64,000 nt of DNA from Actinoallomurus spadix (GCF_024055725.1 NZ_JAMXMX010000029.1:1-64000); one strand, 5' to 3'; positions 9,079 through 18,413 are shown, counted from the first letter of the stretch. Notes: generated by a model not told the origin, from the letters alone. Made by a program: numbers and translations.

Positions 9079-9137
9079 GGGCCCGTCTCAAAGCCCCGCT
9101 GTCCCACTGCTGCGGACGGGGACTTCGAGACGGGCCC
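9079..9137. terminator. Terminator between convergent genes
   Basis: An 11-bp perfect inverted repeat (9079-9089 and 9127-9137, sequence GGGCCCGTCTC) flanks an inner region that can add a CCCCG/CGGGG stem. It lies between the converging DksA-like and methyltransferase genes and can serve both. Confidence 0.75.
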
Positions 9138-9183
9138 TGATGACCGGGTGCGCCTGACCGTTCGCGCGGCCTGACGGCCGGCC

Positions 9184-9945
9184 TCAGGAGCTCTTGATCG
9201 CGCTCGCGACCAGGTGGATGCCGACCGGCTCGTCGCCGAGCGGCGCCGTCAGCTCCGCGCGGACCAGGCGCGGGAGCGCTTGGGGGCTCATGGTCAGGAC
9301 GTGCTCGACCGTCGAGGGCGACAGGGTCGTCCGCGGTTTGATCCACTCCAGTTCGAGACCGCTGTCGGTGAGCAGTTCCCGCAGCTGCTCCGCGCCGAAG
9401 CAGCGGGTGATCGAGCCGTCCGGCCAGGGCACGAGGACGACCTCGGAACGGGGCACGTCCGACAGGTGCGCCCAGAAGTTCTGCTCGGCGAGGATCGCCA
9501 TCCCGAGCACGAGCGAGTCGACGCACATCAGCACCCGGCCGCCCGGCCGGAGCACCCGCGCGATCTCCGTCACGACGTTCTCGGTGACGAGGTACCGGGA
9601 CAGGACCCGTCCTTCGGCGACCACGGCGTCGAAGGAGCCGTCGGCGAGGAATCCGAGCGAGGCGGGATCGGCCACGACCGGCTGTACCCGCCGTGAGCGC
9701 GGCCCGCTGCGCGGTGTCTCCCGGATCTCGACGACCGTGTGGCCCGCCGCGGCCGCCTGCGGCGCGCACCGTGCCTGCGGACCCGACAGGTCGAGGATGC
9801 GGGACGGCCGGCGCGGGAGCCAGCGGGAGAGCTGGGCTGCGGCCACGGCCCAGTAGAAGGTCCAGTAGCTCGCGAGCGACTCGGACTCGCCGACAGCGGG
9901 ATGCTTCGCCGGAATCGACAGCACGGCGGCTCCTCGGGGATGCAT
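9184..9945 (-). CDS. Class I SAM-dependent methyltransferase-like protein
   Basis: A 253-aa protein with a Rossmann methyltransferase fold: ILDLSGPQ replaces the glycine-rich motif I (about residue 50), followed by an acidic strand end (VVEIRE), a DAVVAEG motif near the middle and the post-motif VLRPGGRVLMCVDS. Motif I lacks the usual GxG, so cofactor binding may be altered or the protein may have another role. Substrate unknown. It is divergent from sigR, with the SigR-type promoter in the space between. From memory, a methyltransferase-like gene next to sigR is seen in relatives. Confidence 0.75.
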   Translation of the reverse strand: MHPRGAAVLSIPAKHPAVGESESLASYWTFYWAVAAAQLSRWLPRRPSRILDLSGPQARCAPQAAAAGHTVVEIRETPRSGPRSRRVQPVVADPASLGFLADGSFDAVVAEGRVLSRYLVTENVVTEIARVLRPGGRVLMCVDSLVLGMAILAEQNFWAHLSDVPRSEVVLVPWPDGSITRCFGAEQLRELLTDSGLELEWIKPRTTLSPSTVEHVLTMSPQALPRLVRAELTAPLGDEPVGIHLVASAIKSS

Positions 9946-10017
9946 TTATCCCAATCCTTCCCTGTCGGCGGCATGGCTTCACCCGTTGTCACTGGTGACC
10001 GAGGATTCCTCTTTCCC

Positions 10018-10044
10018 GGGAATCACGCGGCCATGCGAGGTGTT
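10018..10044 (+). promoter_or_regulatory. SigR-type promoter upstream of sigR
   Basis: GGGAAT (10018-10023) and GTT (10042-10044) are separated by exactly 18 bases, matching the established SigR consensus GGAAT-N18/19-GTT. Transcription would start near 10050-10055, about 30 bases before the upstream GTG start of sigR. This implies positive autoregulation, as known for S. coelicolor sigR. Confidence 0.8.
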
Positions 10045-10084
10045 GCACTGCGTCATAACGGTCAGTGACTTGGATTAGTTCGAG

Positions 10085-10810
10085 GTGATGATGAGCCTTC
10101 TGCTCGCGGACCGTCGGCAGGCCTCTCCGGCGGACCCGCTATCGTCTGGTGCGTACGGTTCTGATGCCGACGCCGACCGGACGGAGGAGGTGGGTCAGGT
10201 TTCCGAGGCAGTGGAGACTCTGGAGGAGCGGACCAGGCGCTTCGAGCGTGACGTGCTGCCGTTCCTCGATCAGCTCTACTCGGCCGCCCTGCGCATGACG
10301 CGGAACCCGGCCGACGCCGAGGACCTGGTTCAAGAGACCTTCGCGAAGGCGTTCGGGTCCTTCCACCAGTTCCAGGAGGGCACGAACCTCAAGGCCTGGC
10401 TCTACCGGATCCTCACCAACACGTTCATCAACTCGTACCGCAAGAAGCAGCGGGAGCCGAAGCAGTCCGCCGCCGAGGAGATCGAGGACTGGCAGCTCGC
10501 GCGGGCCGAGTCCCACACCTCCAGCGGGCTGAAGTCCGCGGAGGCCGAGGCGCTCGATCACCTGCCCGACTCCGACGTCAAGACGGCCCTGCAGGCGCTG
10601 CCCGAGGACTTCCGCATGGCGGTCTACTTCGCCGACGTGGAGGGCTTCTCGTACAAGGAGATCGCCGACATCATGGGCACTCCCATCGGTACGGTGATGT
10701 CCCGGCTGCATCGCGGCAGGCGTCAGCTGCGGTCGATGCTCGAGGACTACGCGCGTGAGCACGGCCTCGCCCGCGCGAACGGCGGCCAGCGTAGGGAGGA
10801 CCAGTCATGA
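10085..10810 (+). CDS. sigR: ECF sigma factor SigR (thiol-oxidative stress)
   Basis: Group IV sigma factor that directs thioredoxin and thiol-homeostasis genes when disulfide stress inactivates RsrA. Region 2 spans about residues 58-130 (with [10 protein letters not shown] and [13 protein letters not shown]) and region 4 about 165-225 ([26 protein letters not shown]). The open frame begins with GTG-ATG-ATG at 10085, giving an N-terminal extension of roughly 40 residues rich in Asp/Ala. S. coelicolor makes a longer unstable SigR' form from an upstream start as well as a shorter one; downstream GTG codons at 10190 and 10211 could give the short form here. The stop overlaps the rsrA start by four bases. 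Confidence 0.95.
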   Translation: MMMSLLLADRRQASPADPLSSGAYGSDADADRTEEVGQVSEAVETLEERTRRFERDVLPFLDQLYSAALRMTRNPADAEDLVQETFAKAFGSFHQFQEGTNLKAWLYRILTNTFINSYRKKQREPKQSAAEEIEDWQLARAESHTSSGLKSAEAEALDHLPDSDVKTALQALPEDFRMAVYFADVEGFSYKEIADIMGTPIGTVMSRLHRGRRQLRSMLEDYAREHGLARANGGQRREDQS

Positions 10811-11073
10811 GCTGCGGCAAGCCGCACGAGACCCCCTGCTCTGAGGTCCTGGGCCGGATCTACGACTATCTCGACGGTGAGCTGGACCAGGGCGGCTGCT
10901 CCGACATCCGGCAGCACCTCGACGAGTGCGGCCCCTGCCTGAAGGAGTACGGCCTCGAGGAGGCCGTCAAGAAGCTCGTGCACCGGTCGTGCGGGTGCGA
11001 CCCGGTGCCGCAGGACCTACGCGCCAAGGTCATGGGCCGCATCGAGCAGGTCCGCTCCTCACTGACCGAGTAA
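10807..11073 (+). CDS. rsrA: Zinc-binding anti-sigma factor RsrA
   Basis: An 88-aa ZAS-family anti-sigma factor that binds SigR when reduced and releases it on disulfide formation. The metal and redox residues fall at Cys11, His37, Cys41 and Cys44, the same numbers I recall for S. coelicolor RsrA; further Cys lie at 3, 31, 62 and 64. The ATG overlaps the sigR stop (ATGA), implying translational coupling that keeps the pair in balance. Confidence 0.95.
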   Translation: MSCGKPHETPCSEVLGRIYDYLDGELDQGGCSDIRQHLDECGPCLKEYGLEEAVKKLVHRSCGCDPVPQDLRAKVMGRIEQVRSSLTE

Positions 11074-11287
11074 GGCGGATCAGGACCGTAGGTGACGATT
11101 GGTTCACGCTTCGCTCACGTTTCCGCGGGCGTCTGCGTGACCCGGCGCCGGCGGGTTAGGCTTACCCCCGATCATTCGGGCATCGTCGAGTCGTCGTCGG
11201 GGCGTCGCACCGCCAGGTGCTCCGGGCCCGGCAGGGGAGGCAGAAACACATGCGAGTAGGCGTGTCCTGGGCTTAGCCCATTACCTC

Positions 11288-12640
11288 GTGGGGGCGGCAT
11301 TGCGTGGACTACCCCTGGCCGCATGGGCTTACGTCTGTACGGTCGTCGCGCTCGGCACCTCCTGCATCGCTCTCTCGTCGTTCGATCACATGGACTGGAC
11401 GACGCTCGCGGTGCTGGCGGTGCTCTCCGTGATCTGCGAGTCGGTGCCGGCGCTGCTCAGCAGCGCCAGCGCCCGTGTCTCGCTGAGCTACTCGGCCGGA
11501 CTGGCCTCGGTGGTGCTCCTCGGCCCCGTCGGCGCCGCCCTGGTGGGCGCGTCGGCCGTCGTCACCGGCCGGCGTGACGTCGCCCTCGTCAAAAGAGTGT
11601 TCAACGGCGCGCAGTTCGCGCTCTCCGGATACCTCGCGGGCGTGGTGTACCGCGTGGCGGGAGGCACGGTCGGCCTGCCGAGCAACGGATCGTTCCCCGC
11701 CATCATCCCGCCCTACGTCGCGGCGCTGGTCACCTACGTCGCGGTCAACCTCGGCCTGATCGCCGTCATCCTGGTGCTGGTCGAACAGGCGCCCCTGTGG
11801 GGCTTCCGCTGGGGGCCCGTAGGCCAGCTGGCCAGCGGTCAGCTGGCCTACGGCATGTTCGGCCTGCTGATCGCCGCGCCCTGGGGGGTCGTCGGCCCGT
11901 TCTCCGCGGTGCTGGTGCTGCTGCCGATGTTCATCGCCCGGTGGGCCCTCGAACAGACCCAGGCGCAGCAGGAGGCCCAGGCCGCCACGATCGCGGCGCT
12001 GTGCCAGGCGGTGGAGACGAAGGACTACTACACGCGCGGCCACAGCGAGCGGGTCTCCCGCGGCGCGGCGATGATCGCCCGGGAGATCGGGATGCGGCCC
12101 GACCGGGTCGGCGCGGTCCGGTACGCCGGCATGCTGCACGACGTCGGCAAGCTCGGCGTGCCGACGAAGGTGCTGCAGAAGTCGGGCGCCCTGACCGAGG
12201 AGGAGTTCGCCGCCATCCAGCTGCATCCGATGCGCGGCCTGGAGATCGTCCGCGACATCGGCTTCCTCGACGAGGCCCTGGCGGGGATCATGCACCACCA
12301 CGAGCGGATGGACGGCACCGGATACCCCATGGGCCTGGCCGGCTCGGAGATCCCCGAGTTCGCCCGGGTGATCTCGGTGGCGGACGCGTTCGACTCGATG
12401 ACCTCGACCCGCTCCTACCGTCCGGCCATGTCCCTCGAGGCCGGAATGACCGAGCTGCGGCGGTGCGCGGGCACCCACTTCGATCCCGCGCTGGTCGAGG
12501 CGTTCGTCACCGCGGTGGAGCGCGACGGCTGGACCCGGCCCGATCCCGTCGCTCCCCCCGAGGGCGAGGAGACGGCCCAGCAGGACCACGACGATCCCAG
12601 CGTGCCGCTGCGCGTCGCCGGTGAAGGCGTCCGCTCGTGA
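11288..12640 (+). CDS. Membrane HD-GYP-type phosphohydrolase
   Basis: A 450-aa protein with about six hydrophobic segments in the first 220 residues and a cytoplasmic HD domain after a short linker. Metal-site motifs are GHSERVSR, AGMLHDVGKLGVP and HHHERMDGTGYP, followed by ISVADAFDSMTS and RSYRPA. This is the HD-GYP pattern, associated with cyclic di-GMP or other cyclic dinucleotide turnover; which substrate is used cannot be told. Start GTG 11288 lacks a strong ribosome site. A second HD-domain membrane protein follows at once, so the two may work as a pair. C-terminal 30 residues are acidic and low complexity. Confidence 0.85.
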   Translation: MGAALRGLPLAAWAYVCTVVALGTSCIALSSFDHMDWTTLAVLAVLSVICESVPALLSSASARVSLSYSAGLASVVLLGPVGAALVGASAVVTGRRDVALVKRVFNGAQFALSGYLAGVVYRVAGGTVGLPSNGSFPAIIPPYVAALVTYVAVNLGLIAVILVLVEQAPLWGFRWGPVGQLASGQLAYGMFGLLIAAPWGVVGPFSAVLVLLPMFIARWALEQTQAQQEAQAATIAALCQAVETKDYYTRGHSERVSRGAAMIAREIGMRPDRVGAVRYAGMLHDVGKLGVPTKVLQKSGALTEEEFAAIQLHPMRGLEIVRDIGFLDEALAGIMHHHERMDGTGYPMGLAGSEIPEFARVISVADAFDSMTSTRSYRPAMSLEAGMTELRRCAGTHFDPALVEAFVTAVERDGWTRPDPVAPPEGEETAQQDHDDPSVPLRVAGEGVRS

Positions 12641-12662
12641 CCGCGAGCCGGGAGGACCACAG

Positions 12663-12683
12663 ATGAGGACAAGACGCCCGTGA
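12663..12683 (+). promoter_or_regulatory. Six-codon upstream reading frame coupled to the next gene
   Basis: ATG 12663 preceded by GGGAGGA opens a frame of only MRTRRP; its TGA (12681-12683) overlaps the GTG start of the next gene (12680-12682). This arrangement could deliver ribosomes to a GTG that has no Shine-Dalgarno of its own. Inferred from layout only. Confidence 0.4.
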
Positions 12684-13948
12684 GCGCGCCGGCGCCCGCA
12701 CGGCGGCGCACCATCGGCCAGGCGCTGGACTCCGCGCAGCTCCTCCTGAGCGCGGTCGCCGGGCTGCTCGTCATCGGCTCGGTCACCCAGGTCGCCGCGG
12801 TCGGCGTCGTCGACTCCCGCACCGCCGTGCTGTTCGGCGCGTTGATCGCGGTCGGTGAACTGCTGCGCATGAACGTCCCCGGCAACCGGGAGGTCGCGCC
12901 GATCGCCAGCGCGGGCGCGCTCGGGTACGCGCTCCTGCTGAAGGTCGGCGCCGAGTCCGCCGCCCACTCGGCGTTCCAGGTCGTGACCGTCACCGCCTGC
13001 GGCACCCTCGCCGGCGCGCTGCCGCACATCGCGGTCGGCCGGATCCCCAGGCTCGACGCGCTGGCCCGGCGGATCATCACCCCCGCGGTGGTGGCGTTCA
13101 TCTTCCGGCCGGTCATCGACTCGTCGCTGCGCGCGCACTGGCCGGCGCTCATCACCGTGATGGTGCTGACGGTCATCCTGTCGTGCGTCGTCGACGTCAG
13201 CGTCGCGGCGATGATCCGGGCGGAGGCCGTACGCGCCCGGTTCGGCATCGCGCTCGGCGACGAGATCCAGGCCATGGGGCCGCTGTGCGCGGCCTCGGGC
13301 GCGACGGGCATGCTCCTCGCGGTCAGCACCTTCGTCATGGGCCCGGCCGCGCTGCTCGTCTTCACCGCGCCGATCCTCGTCACCCAGGTCGCGTTCCGGC
13401 GGTTCGCCGGAATCCGGGCGACCTACCTGCAGACCGTCCGCGCCCTGTCCCAGGTCACCGAGGTCGGCGGGTACGTCGAGGCGGGGCACTCCCGGCGCGT
13501 CAGCCGGCTCGCCGTCGCGATGGGCCGGGAGCTCGGCATGACCGAGGAGGAGCTCCTCGAGCTGGAGTACGCCGCGCTCATGCACGACATCGGGCAGCTC
13601 TCGCTGCGCGACCCGATCCCCGGCGGCGCGACCGTCCTCGCCTCCCCCCAGGAGCAGCGCCGCATCGCCGAACTCGGCGCGGGCGTGATCACCAAGACCG
13701 GCGTCCTCGACGAGGTCGCCGAGATCGTACGCCGCCAGTCCGACCCGTACCGCGTGAGCGACGGATCGGCGCCACCCCTCGCGAGCCGTGTCATCAAGGT
13801 GGCCAACGCCTACGATGATCTCGTCGGTGACTCGGCCGACCGCGACCGGTCGGCGGCCGTGCTGGAGCGGCTCCGCCTCGACTCGGCGGCGGAGTACGAC
13901 CCCACGGTCATCGAGGCCCTCGGCCACGCTGTCGACCGGATGCGGTGA
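12680..13948 (+). CDS. Membrane HD-domain protein
   Basis: A 422-aa relative of the preceding protein: several hydrophobic segments in the first 235 residues and a C-terminal HD domain with AGHSRRVSRLAVAMG, YAALMHDIGQLSL and VIKVANAYDDL. The GYP extension is missing (no HHERxDGxGYP), so it is a plain HD protein and may differ in substrate or be inactive as a cyclic-dinucleotide phosphodiesterase. GTG 12680 is the likely start. It ends about 95 bases before the biotin carboxylase gene. Confidence 0.75.
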   Translation: MSAPAPARRRTIGQALDSAQLLLSAVAGLLVIGSVTQVAAVGVVDSRTAVLFGALIAVGELLRMNVPGNREVAPIASAGALGYALLLKVGAESAAHSAFQVVTVTACGTLAGALPHIAVGRIPRLDALARRIITPAVVAFIFRPVIDSSLRAHWPALITVMVLTVILSCVVDVSVAAMIRAEAVRARFGIALGDEIQAMGPLCAASGATGMLLAVSTFVMGPAALLVFTAPILVTQVAFRRFAGIRATYLQTVRALSQVTEVGGYVEAGHSRRVSRLAVAMGRELGMTEEELLELEYAALMHDIGQLSLRDPIPGGATVLASPQEQRRIAELGAGVITKTGVLDEVAEIVRRQSDPYRVSDGSAPPLASRVIKVANAYDDLVGDSADRDRSAAVLERLRLDSAAEYDPTVIEALGHAVDRMR

Positions 13949-14043
13949 CAAGTCGACCCCACCGGTTTTTGTCGCCGCGCGCGACGGTACATCGGGCATC
14001 GCATGGTTATTCTCGCTGGGCCGAGTGCGAATGAGGAGGATCG

Positions 14044-15375
14044 GTGTTCGAGTCCGTATTGGTGGCCAACCGCGGAGAGATCGCCCGACGGGTGATCCGC
14101 ACGGTGCGCGCCCTCGGGATCAAGGCCATCGCGGTCCACTCCGAGGCCGACGCCGACCTTCCGTACGTCGACGAGGCGGACGAGGCGATCCTCATCGGCC
14201 CCGCCCAGCCCGCCCAGAGCTACCTCGACATCGACGCGGTGATGGAGGCGGCCAAGCGCACCAACGCGCAGGCCGTCCACCCCGGGTACGGCTTCCTCGC
14301 CGAGAACGCCGCGTTCGCCGAGCGGGTCATCGCCGAAGGACTGGTCTGGATCGGCCCGCCGCCCGAGGCGATCTCCGCGATGGGTGACAAGATCAACGCG
14401 CGGAACCTCATGGAGAAGGCCGGCGTGCCCGTCGCGTCCGGCACCCGCGAGCCCGTCCCCGACGCCGACGCGGCGGTGGCCGCGGGCATCGGCTACCCCG
14501 TCATGGTGAAGGCGGCCGGTGGGGGCGGCGGCATCGGGATGAGCGTCGCCCGCGACGAGGCGGAGCTGCGCAAGGCGTACGACACGGCCCGCACCCGCGC
14601 CGAGCGGTTCTTCGGCAACCCGGACATCCTGCTGGAGCGCTACATCGAGCACGCCCGGCACGTCGAGGTGCAGATCCTCGGCCTGGCCGACGGCACGGTC
14701 GTGGCCCTGGGCGAGCGCGACTGCTCCGTGCAGCGCCGGCACCAGAAGATCGTCGAGGAGACCCCGTCGCCCGGCGTCGGCCTGGAGCTGCGCGCCCGCA
14801 TGCTCGCCGCCGCCGTACGCGCAGGCGAGGCCGTCGGCTACCGCGGCGCCGGTACGGTCGAGTGCCTGGTCGACCCGGTCGCGCAGGACTTCGTGTTCCT
14901 GGAGATGAACACCCGCCTTCAGGTCGAGCACCCGATCACCGAGCTCGTCACCGGCCTGGACCTGGTCGAACAGCAGTTGCTGATCGCCGCCGGCGAGCCG
15001 GTCTCCTTCACGTCCGTCCAGCCGCGGGGCCACGCCATCGAGTTCCGCGTGTACGCCGAGGACCCGAAACGCTTCCTGCCGAGCCCCGGTTCGATCACCG
15101 TCTGGGAGGAGCCGGCCGGCGAGGTCGTCCGCGTCGACTCCGGCTACCGCGCGGGCAACAAGGTCACCCCGTTCTACGACCCGCTGCTGGCCAAGCTGTG
15201 CGTGTACGGCCCGGACCGGGCTCAGGCGCTCGCCGCCGCCCGGAAGGCGGTGGCGGAGTTCCGGATCGAGGGTCTCAAGACCAACCTGCCGTTCTTCACC
15301 GAGCTGCTGGAGGACCCGGGCTTCGCCACCGGTGACTACGACACCGGTCTGGTGGACCGGATGCGAGCCCGGTGA
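14044..15375 (+). CDS. Biotin carboxylase subunit (acetyl/propionyl-CoA carboxylase type)
   Basis: A 443-aa stand-alone biotin carboxylase that carboxylates carrier-bound biotin using ATP and bicarbonate. ATP-grasp features: KAAGGGGGIGM near residue 160, ERDCSVQRRHQKIVEETPS near 230, and EMNTRLQVEHPITE near 290. Ends without a biotinyl domain, unlike the fused alpha subunits common in actinobacteria; the carrier is supplied by the small gene 97 bases downstream. GTG start preceded by GAGGAG. No carboxyltransferase gene is in the window, so the acyl-CoA substrate is not known. Confidence 0.9.
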   Translation: MFESVLVANRGEIARRVIRTVRALGIKAIAVHSEADADLPYVDEADEAILIGPAQPAQSYLDIDAVMEAAKRTNAQAVHPGYGFLAENAAFAERVIAEGLVWIGPPPEAISAMGDKINARNLMEKAGVPVASGTREPVPDADAAVAAGIGYPVMVKAAGGGGGIGMSVARDEAELRKAYDTARTRAERFFGNPDILLERYIEHARHVEVQILGLADGTVVALGERDCSVQRRHQKIVEETPSPGVGLELRARMLAAAVRAGEAVGYRGAGTVECLVDPVAQDFVFLEMNTRLQVEHPITELVTGLDLVEQQLLIAAGEPVSFTSVQPRGHAIEFRVYAEDPKRFLPSPGSITVWEEPAGEVVRVDSGYRAGNKVTPFYDPLLAKLCVYGPDRAQALAAARKAVAEFRIEGLKTNLPFFTELLEDPGFATGDYDTGLVDRMRAR

Positions 15376-15472
15376 TGGACCGTACGGCACACTGCGAAGA
15401 CGCGAACGAGAGCCTTCGTCCGATGGATAACGTGCGTCCGGCGTACGCCGGCGTTTGAGGAGAGGAGCCGCA

Positions 15473-15685
15473 GTGGCTGAGGTCCGCGCGGAAATGGTGG
15501 CGAACGTCTGGAAGGTGCTCGTCAGCGAGGGTGACCAGGTCGAGGACGGCGACACCTTGGTGATCTTGGAGTCGATGAAGATGGAGATCCCGGTGCTCGC
15601 CGAGGACTCCGGCACGATCTCCACCCTGAAGGTCGCCGAGGGCGACGTCATCCAGGAAGGCGACCTGATCGCCGTCATCGAGTAG
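15473..15685 (+). CDS. Biotin carboxyl carrier protein
   Basis: A 70-aa biotinyl domain with the ESMKME motif; Lys36 is the biotinylation site. The GTG at 15473 is fixed by a strong GAGGAGAGGAG upstream and by the start of the beta barrel (AEVRAEMVANVWKV). It pairs with the preceding biotin carboxylase in one direction; biotin itself is made by the bioF/bioD genes 9-12 kb away. Confidence 0.9.
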   Translation: MAEVRAEMVANVWKVLVSEGDQVEDGDTLVILESMKMEIPVLAEDSGTISTLKVAEGDVIQEGDLIAVIE

Positions 15686-15786
15686 CCACGGGGAGAGACA
15701 CCCGGTCACCATGATGAGGGCGAAGACCCCGGACGGCCTCTGCTGCGGCACGCCGCCGGGGTTACTGCTTCTTCGGGTGGCGGTGG

Positions 15787-16338
15787 TCAGAGGGCCAGGG
15801 CGTAGGTCAGGAGCTCGCCGCCGGGGGTGGGGCTCCAGTCGCGGTCGGGCGTGCGGACGAAGCCGAGCCGGCGGTAGATGCGGTGGGCGGCGTGCATGAC
15901 CGGTTCGGTCGACAGGCGTAGCGTCGTGCAGCCGTCCTCGCGGGCGCGGTGGATGCAGTAGCGCACCAGCGCCTCGCCGAGGCCCAGTCCGCGCGCCTTC
16001 GGGTTGACCGCGAGCATGCGGAACTCCGCCTCGTCCGGTCCTGCCAGCTGGGCCCAGGAGCTGTTGTACCGGCAGTAGGTCACGGTCCCGATCGGCTCGT
16101 CGTGCCGGGTGGCCACGATCAGTTCGGCCTCGCGGGCGCGGGCGGCGGCGTCTCGCAGGTGGGGGACGTAGCCGCCGTTCGGGCTGATGTAGCCGGCGGC
16201 GACGTAGACGGTCGCGGTGAGCTCGCCGATCGCGCGTAGTTCCTCCGGGCGGGCGACGCGGATCTCGATGTCGGCCGCCGTCCCGGTCGCGGACGGTTCC
16301 CCCGGTGAACCTGGCGCCGGAGGTTCTTCCTGGCTCAC
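15787..16338 (-). CDS. GNAT-family N-acetyltransferase
   Basis: A 183-aa acetyltransferase. After a disordered Pro/Glu-rich N-terminus of about 23 residues comes the GNAT fold, with the acetyl-CoA loop LAVNPKARGLGLGEALV and the C-terminal AAHRIYRRLGFVRTPDRDW. Substrate unknown. It converges with the biotin carrier gene; a short GC hairpin (CCCCGG/CCGGGG arms around 15733-15764) may terminate transcription between them. Alternative GTG starts exist inside the disordered region. Confidence 0.85.
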   Translation of the reverse strand: MSQEEPPAPGSPGEPSATGTAADIEIRVARPEELRAIGELTATVYVAAGYISPNGGYVPHLRDAAARAREAELIVATRHDEPIGTVTYCRYNSSWAQLAGPDEAEFRMLAVNPKARGLGLGEALVRYCIHRAREDGCTTLRLSTEPVMHAAHRIYRRLGFVRTPDRDWSPTPGGELLTYALAL

Positions 16339-16416
16339 GATGGCAGCTTAGAACACGACATAACCGACCACGTACCTCAGTGGCCTGCGGTGGTCCTGAA
16401 GGACCATCGCAGGAGC

Positions 16417-18036
16417 TCAGCCGGTGGCCGGTTCGGGGAGGTCGCGGACGCGCGGGTCGTCGGCGTCCGCGAGGAAGTCGGACGGCCTGGTCTCGTCCAC
16501 GCCCGCGGAGACCTTCAGGGCCCGCAGCAGGACGGTGAGCACCACCACGACCACCATGTTGAGGACGAACGCGGTCAGCGCGATGTACCCGGTGTGATGG
16601 ATGAGCGGGATGTCGGCGATCGGCTGGCCGAAGTGCTTCTGCGTCGGCGAGGACTGCCGGTACGCCGTGACCGTCCCGTACACCATGGCCACCGCCCAGC
16701 CCGCCAGCAGCGCCCAGCGGTGGAACCACCGCGTGAACAGCCCGAGCGCCAGCGACGGGAAGGTCTGCACGATCCAGATGCCGCCGAGCAGCTGCAGGTT
16801 GATCGCAAGCGACTTGTCGAAGGCCAGGACGAAGACGAGCGCGCCGACCTTCACCAGCAGGGACACGAACTGCGACACCCGCGTCTCCTCGGCCGGGGAC
16901 GCCTCCGGCCGGAAGAAGGCCTTGTAGACGTTGCGGCTGAACAGGTTCGAGGCGGCGATCGACATGATCGCCGCCGGGACGAGCGCGCCGACGCCGATCG
17001 CGGCGAAGGCGACTCCGGCGAACCAGTCGGGGAAGACGTGGTCGAAGAGGGTCGGCACGGCCAGCTGCGGGTTCTTCGCGGCCTTCACGGCCGCCGCCAC
17101 GTCGGGCTTGGCCAGCGCCATGTAACCGAGGAGGGCGAGGAGCCCGAGCAGCAGGGAGTACGCCGGGAGGAGTGCGGCGTTGCGCCTGATCACGTTGCGG
17201 CGGCCGGCGGCGAGCGCCCCCGTGACCGTGTGCGGGTAGATGAACAACGCGAGCGAGGAGCCCAGGGCCAGCGTGCCGTACGCCCAGTGGTTCAGGTCGC
17301 TGGTGACGATCGATCCGCCGGGCTTGCGGGTCGCCGGATTGACCTTGGTGAGGGAGGCCTGGGCGCTGTCGAAGATGTGGCCCCAGCCGCCGAGCCTCGT
17401 CGGGATGTAGATGATCGCCACGATGATCACGAGGTAGATCAGCGCGTCCTTGACGAAGGCGATCAGTGCCGGGGCGCGCAGGCCGGACGTGTAGGTGTAG
17501 GCGGCCAGGAGCGCGAACGCGATGAACAGGGGCAGGTCCCGGGCCAGTCCGGAGCCCTTGACCCCCATGACGGTGAGGACGGCCTGGATGCCGACGAGCT
17601 GCAGCGCGATGTAGGGCATCATCGCCAGGATCCCGGTGACGGCCACGGCCAGGCCCAGGCTCTTGGAGCCGAAGCGGCCCCGGACGAAGTCGGCCGGCGT
17701 GACGTAGCCGTGCACGTGGGACACCGACCACAGGCGGGGGCCGATCAGGAAGACGATCGGGTAGGCGATCGCGGCGTACGGCAGGGACCAGAAGCCCATC
17801 GCGCCGCTGGCGAACACCGCGGCGGGCACCGCGATGAACGTGTAGGCCGTGTAGAGGTCGCCGCCGAGCAGGAACCAGGTGACGAACGTTCCGAAGCTCC
17901 GCCCGCCGAGGCCCCACTCGTCCAGGTGCAGCAGCGTCTGGCCGCGCCGCCAGCGGGCGGCGGCGAACCCGACGACGGTCACCACGGCGAGGAAGAAGAC
18001 GAAGACCGCGAGTTCGACGCCGTTGACGTTGTCCAT
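16417..18036 (-). CDS. Sodium:solute symporter family permease
   Basis: A 539-aa SSS-family transporter with about 13 hydrophobic segments starting near residue 8. Characteristic segments are WFLLGGDLYTAYTFIA and the Gly/Ala-rich helix VGALVPAAIMSIAASNLFSRN. It most resembles monocarboxylate/acetate permeases (MctP type), so uptake of short organic acids is likely but unproven. ATG 18036 is chosen at the start of the first helix. The DUF3311 gene ends seven bases upstream, forming the typical two-gene unit. Confidence 0.85.
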   Translation of the reverse strand: MDNVNGVELAVFVFFLAVVTVVGFAAARWRRGQTLLHLDEWGLGGRSFGTFVTWFLLGGDLYTAYTFIAVPAAVFASGAMGFWSLPYAAIAYPIVFLIGPRLWSVSHVHGYVTPADFVRGRFGSKSLGLAVAVTGILAMMPYIALQLVGIQAVLTVMGVKGSGLARDLPLFIAFALLAAYTYTSGLRAPALIAFVKDALIYLVIIVAIIYIPTRLGGWGHIFDSAQASLTKVNPATRKPGGSIVTSDLNHWAYGTLALGSSLALFIYPHTVTGALAAGRRNVIRRNAALLPAYSLLLGLLALLGYMALAKPDVAAAVKAAKNPQLAVPTLFDHVFPDWFAGVAFAAIGVGALVPAAIMSIAASNLFSRNVYKAFFRPEASPAEETRVSQFVSLLVKVGALVFVLAFDKSLAINLQLLGGIWIVQTFPSLALGLFTRWFHRWALLAGWAVAMVYGTVTAYRQSSPTQKHFGQPIADIPLIHHTGYIALTAFVLNMVVVVVLTVLLRALKVSAGVDETRPSDFLADADDPRVRDLPEPATG

Positions 18037-18043
18037 GGGTACC

Positions 18044-18304
18044 TCACTCGCCCTTCTCGTCGGCCTGGCCGGAGGGAGAGCCGCCGGCTCCACGGCGGGT
18101 GAGGGCGTACGCGAGGCCGATGAAGACCGCTGTGAGGATCACCCAGAGCAGCTGCCACCAGTAGAAGAAGGGGAAGCCCGCGAGACGGGGCTTGATCTTC
18201 GCGTAGCTCGGGACGGCGAGGTAGATGACGAAGGGCGCGAGCAGGAGGACGGCGGTCACGACCCGGACGAGCGGCCGGGTCGGCTGGGCGGCTTTGTTCG
18301 GCAT
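18044..18304 (-). CDS. DUF3311 small membrane protein, symporter partner
   Basis: An 86-aa protein with two hydrophobic helices (about residues 13-33 and 46-69) around the signature PFFYWWQLLWVILTA. DUF3311 proteins are regularly encoded just before SSS permeases and are thought to be accessory subunits. Start ATG 18304 has a GGGGCC-type weak ribosome site; a longer frame from 18376 is not favoured. Confidence 0.8.
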   Translation of the reverse strand: MPNKAAQPTRPLVRVVTAVLLLAPFVIYLAVPSYAKIKPRLAGFPFFYWWQLLWVILTAVFIGLAYALTRRGAGGSPSGQADEKGE

Positions 18305-18413
18305 GTCGGGCCCCTTCGGAACAAAGTTTCGCTCCCGCCACTGTGAAGGCGCCCGGTCACGATCCGATCTCGGCATGCCGCGCGTAGATAACGAACCGGT
18401 AACGTCCCAGCGT

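Noticed and set aside
11309-13999. Very long antisense open frame (about 896 codons) across the two HD genes
   Set aside because: High-GC shadow of real genes: Asp/Arg/His-rich low-complexity translation with no domain, opposite strand to two clear proteins.
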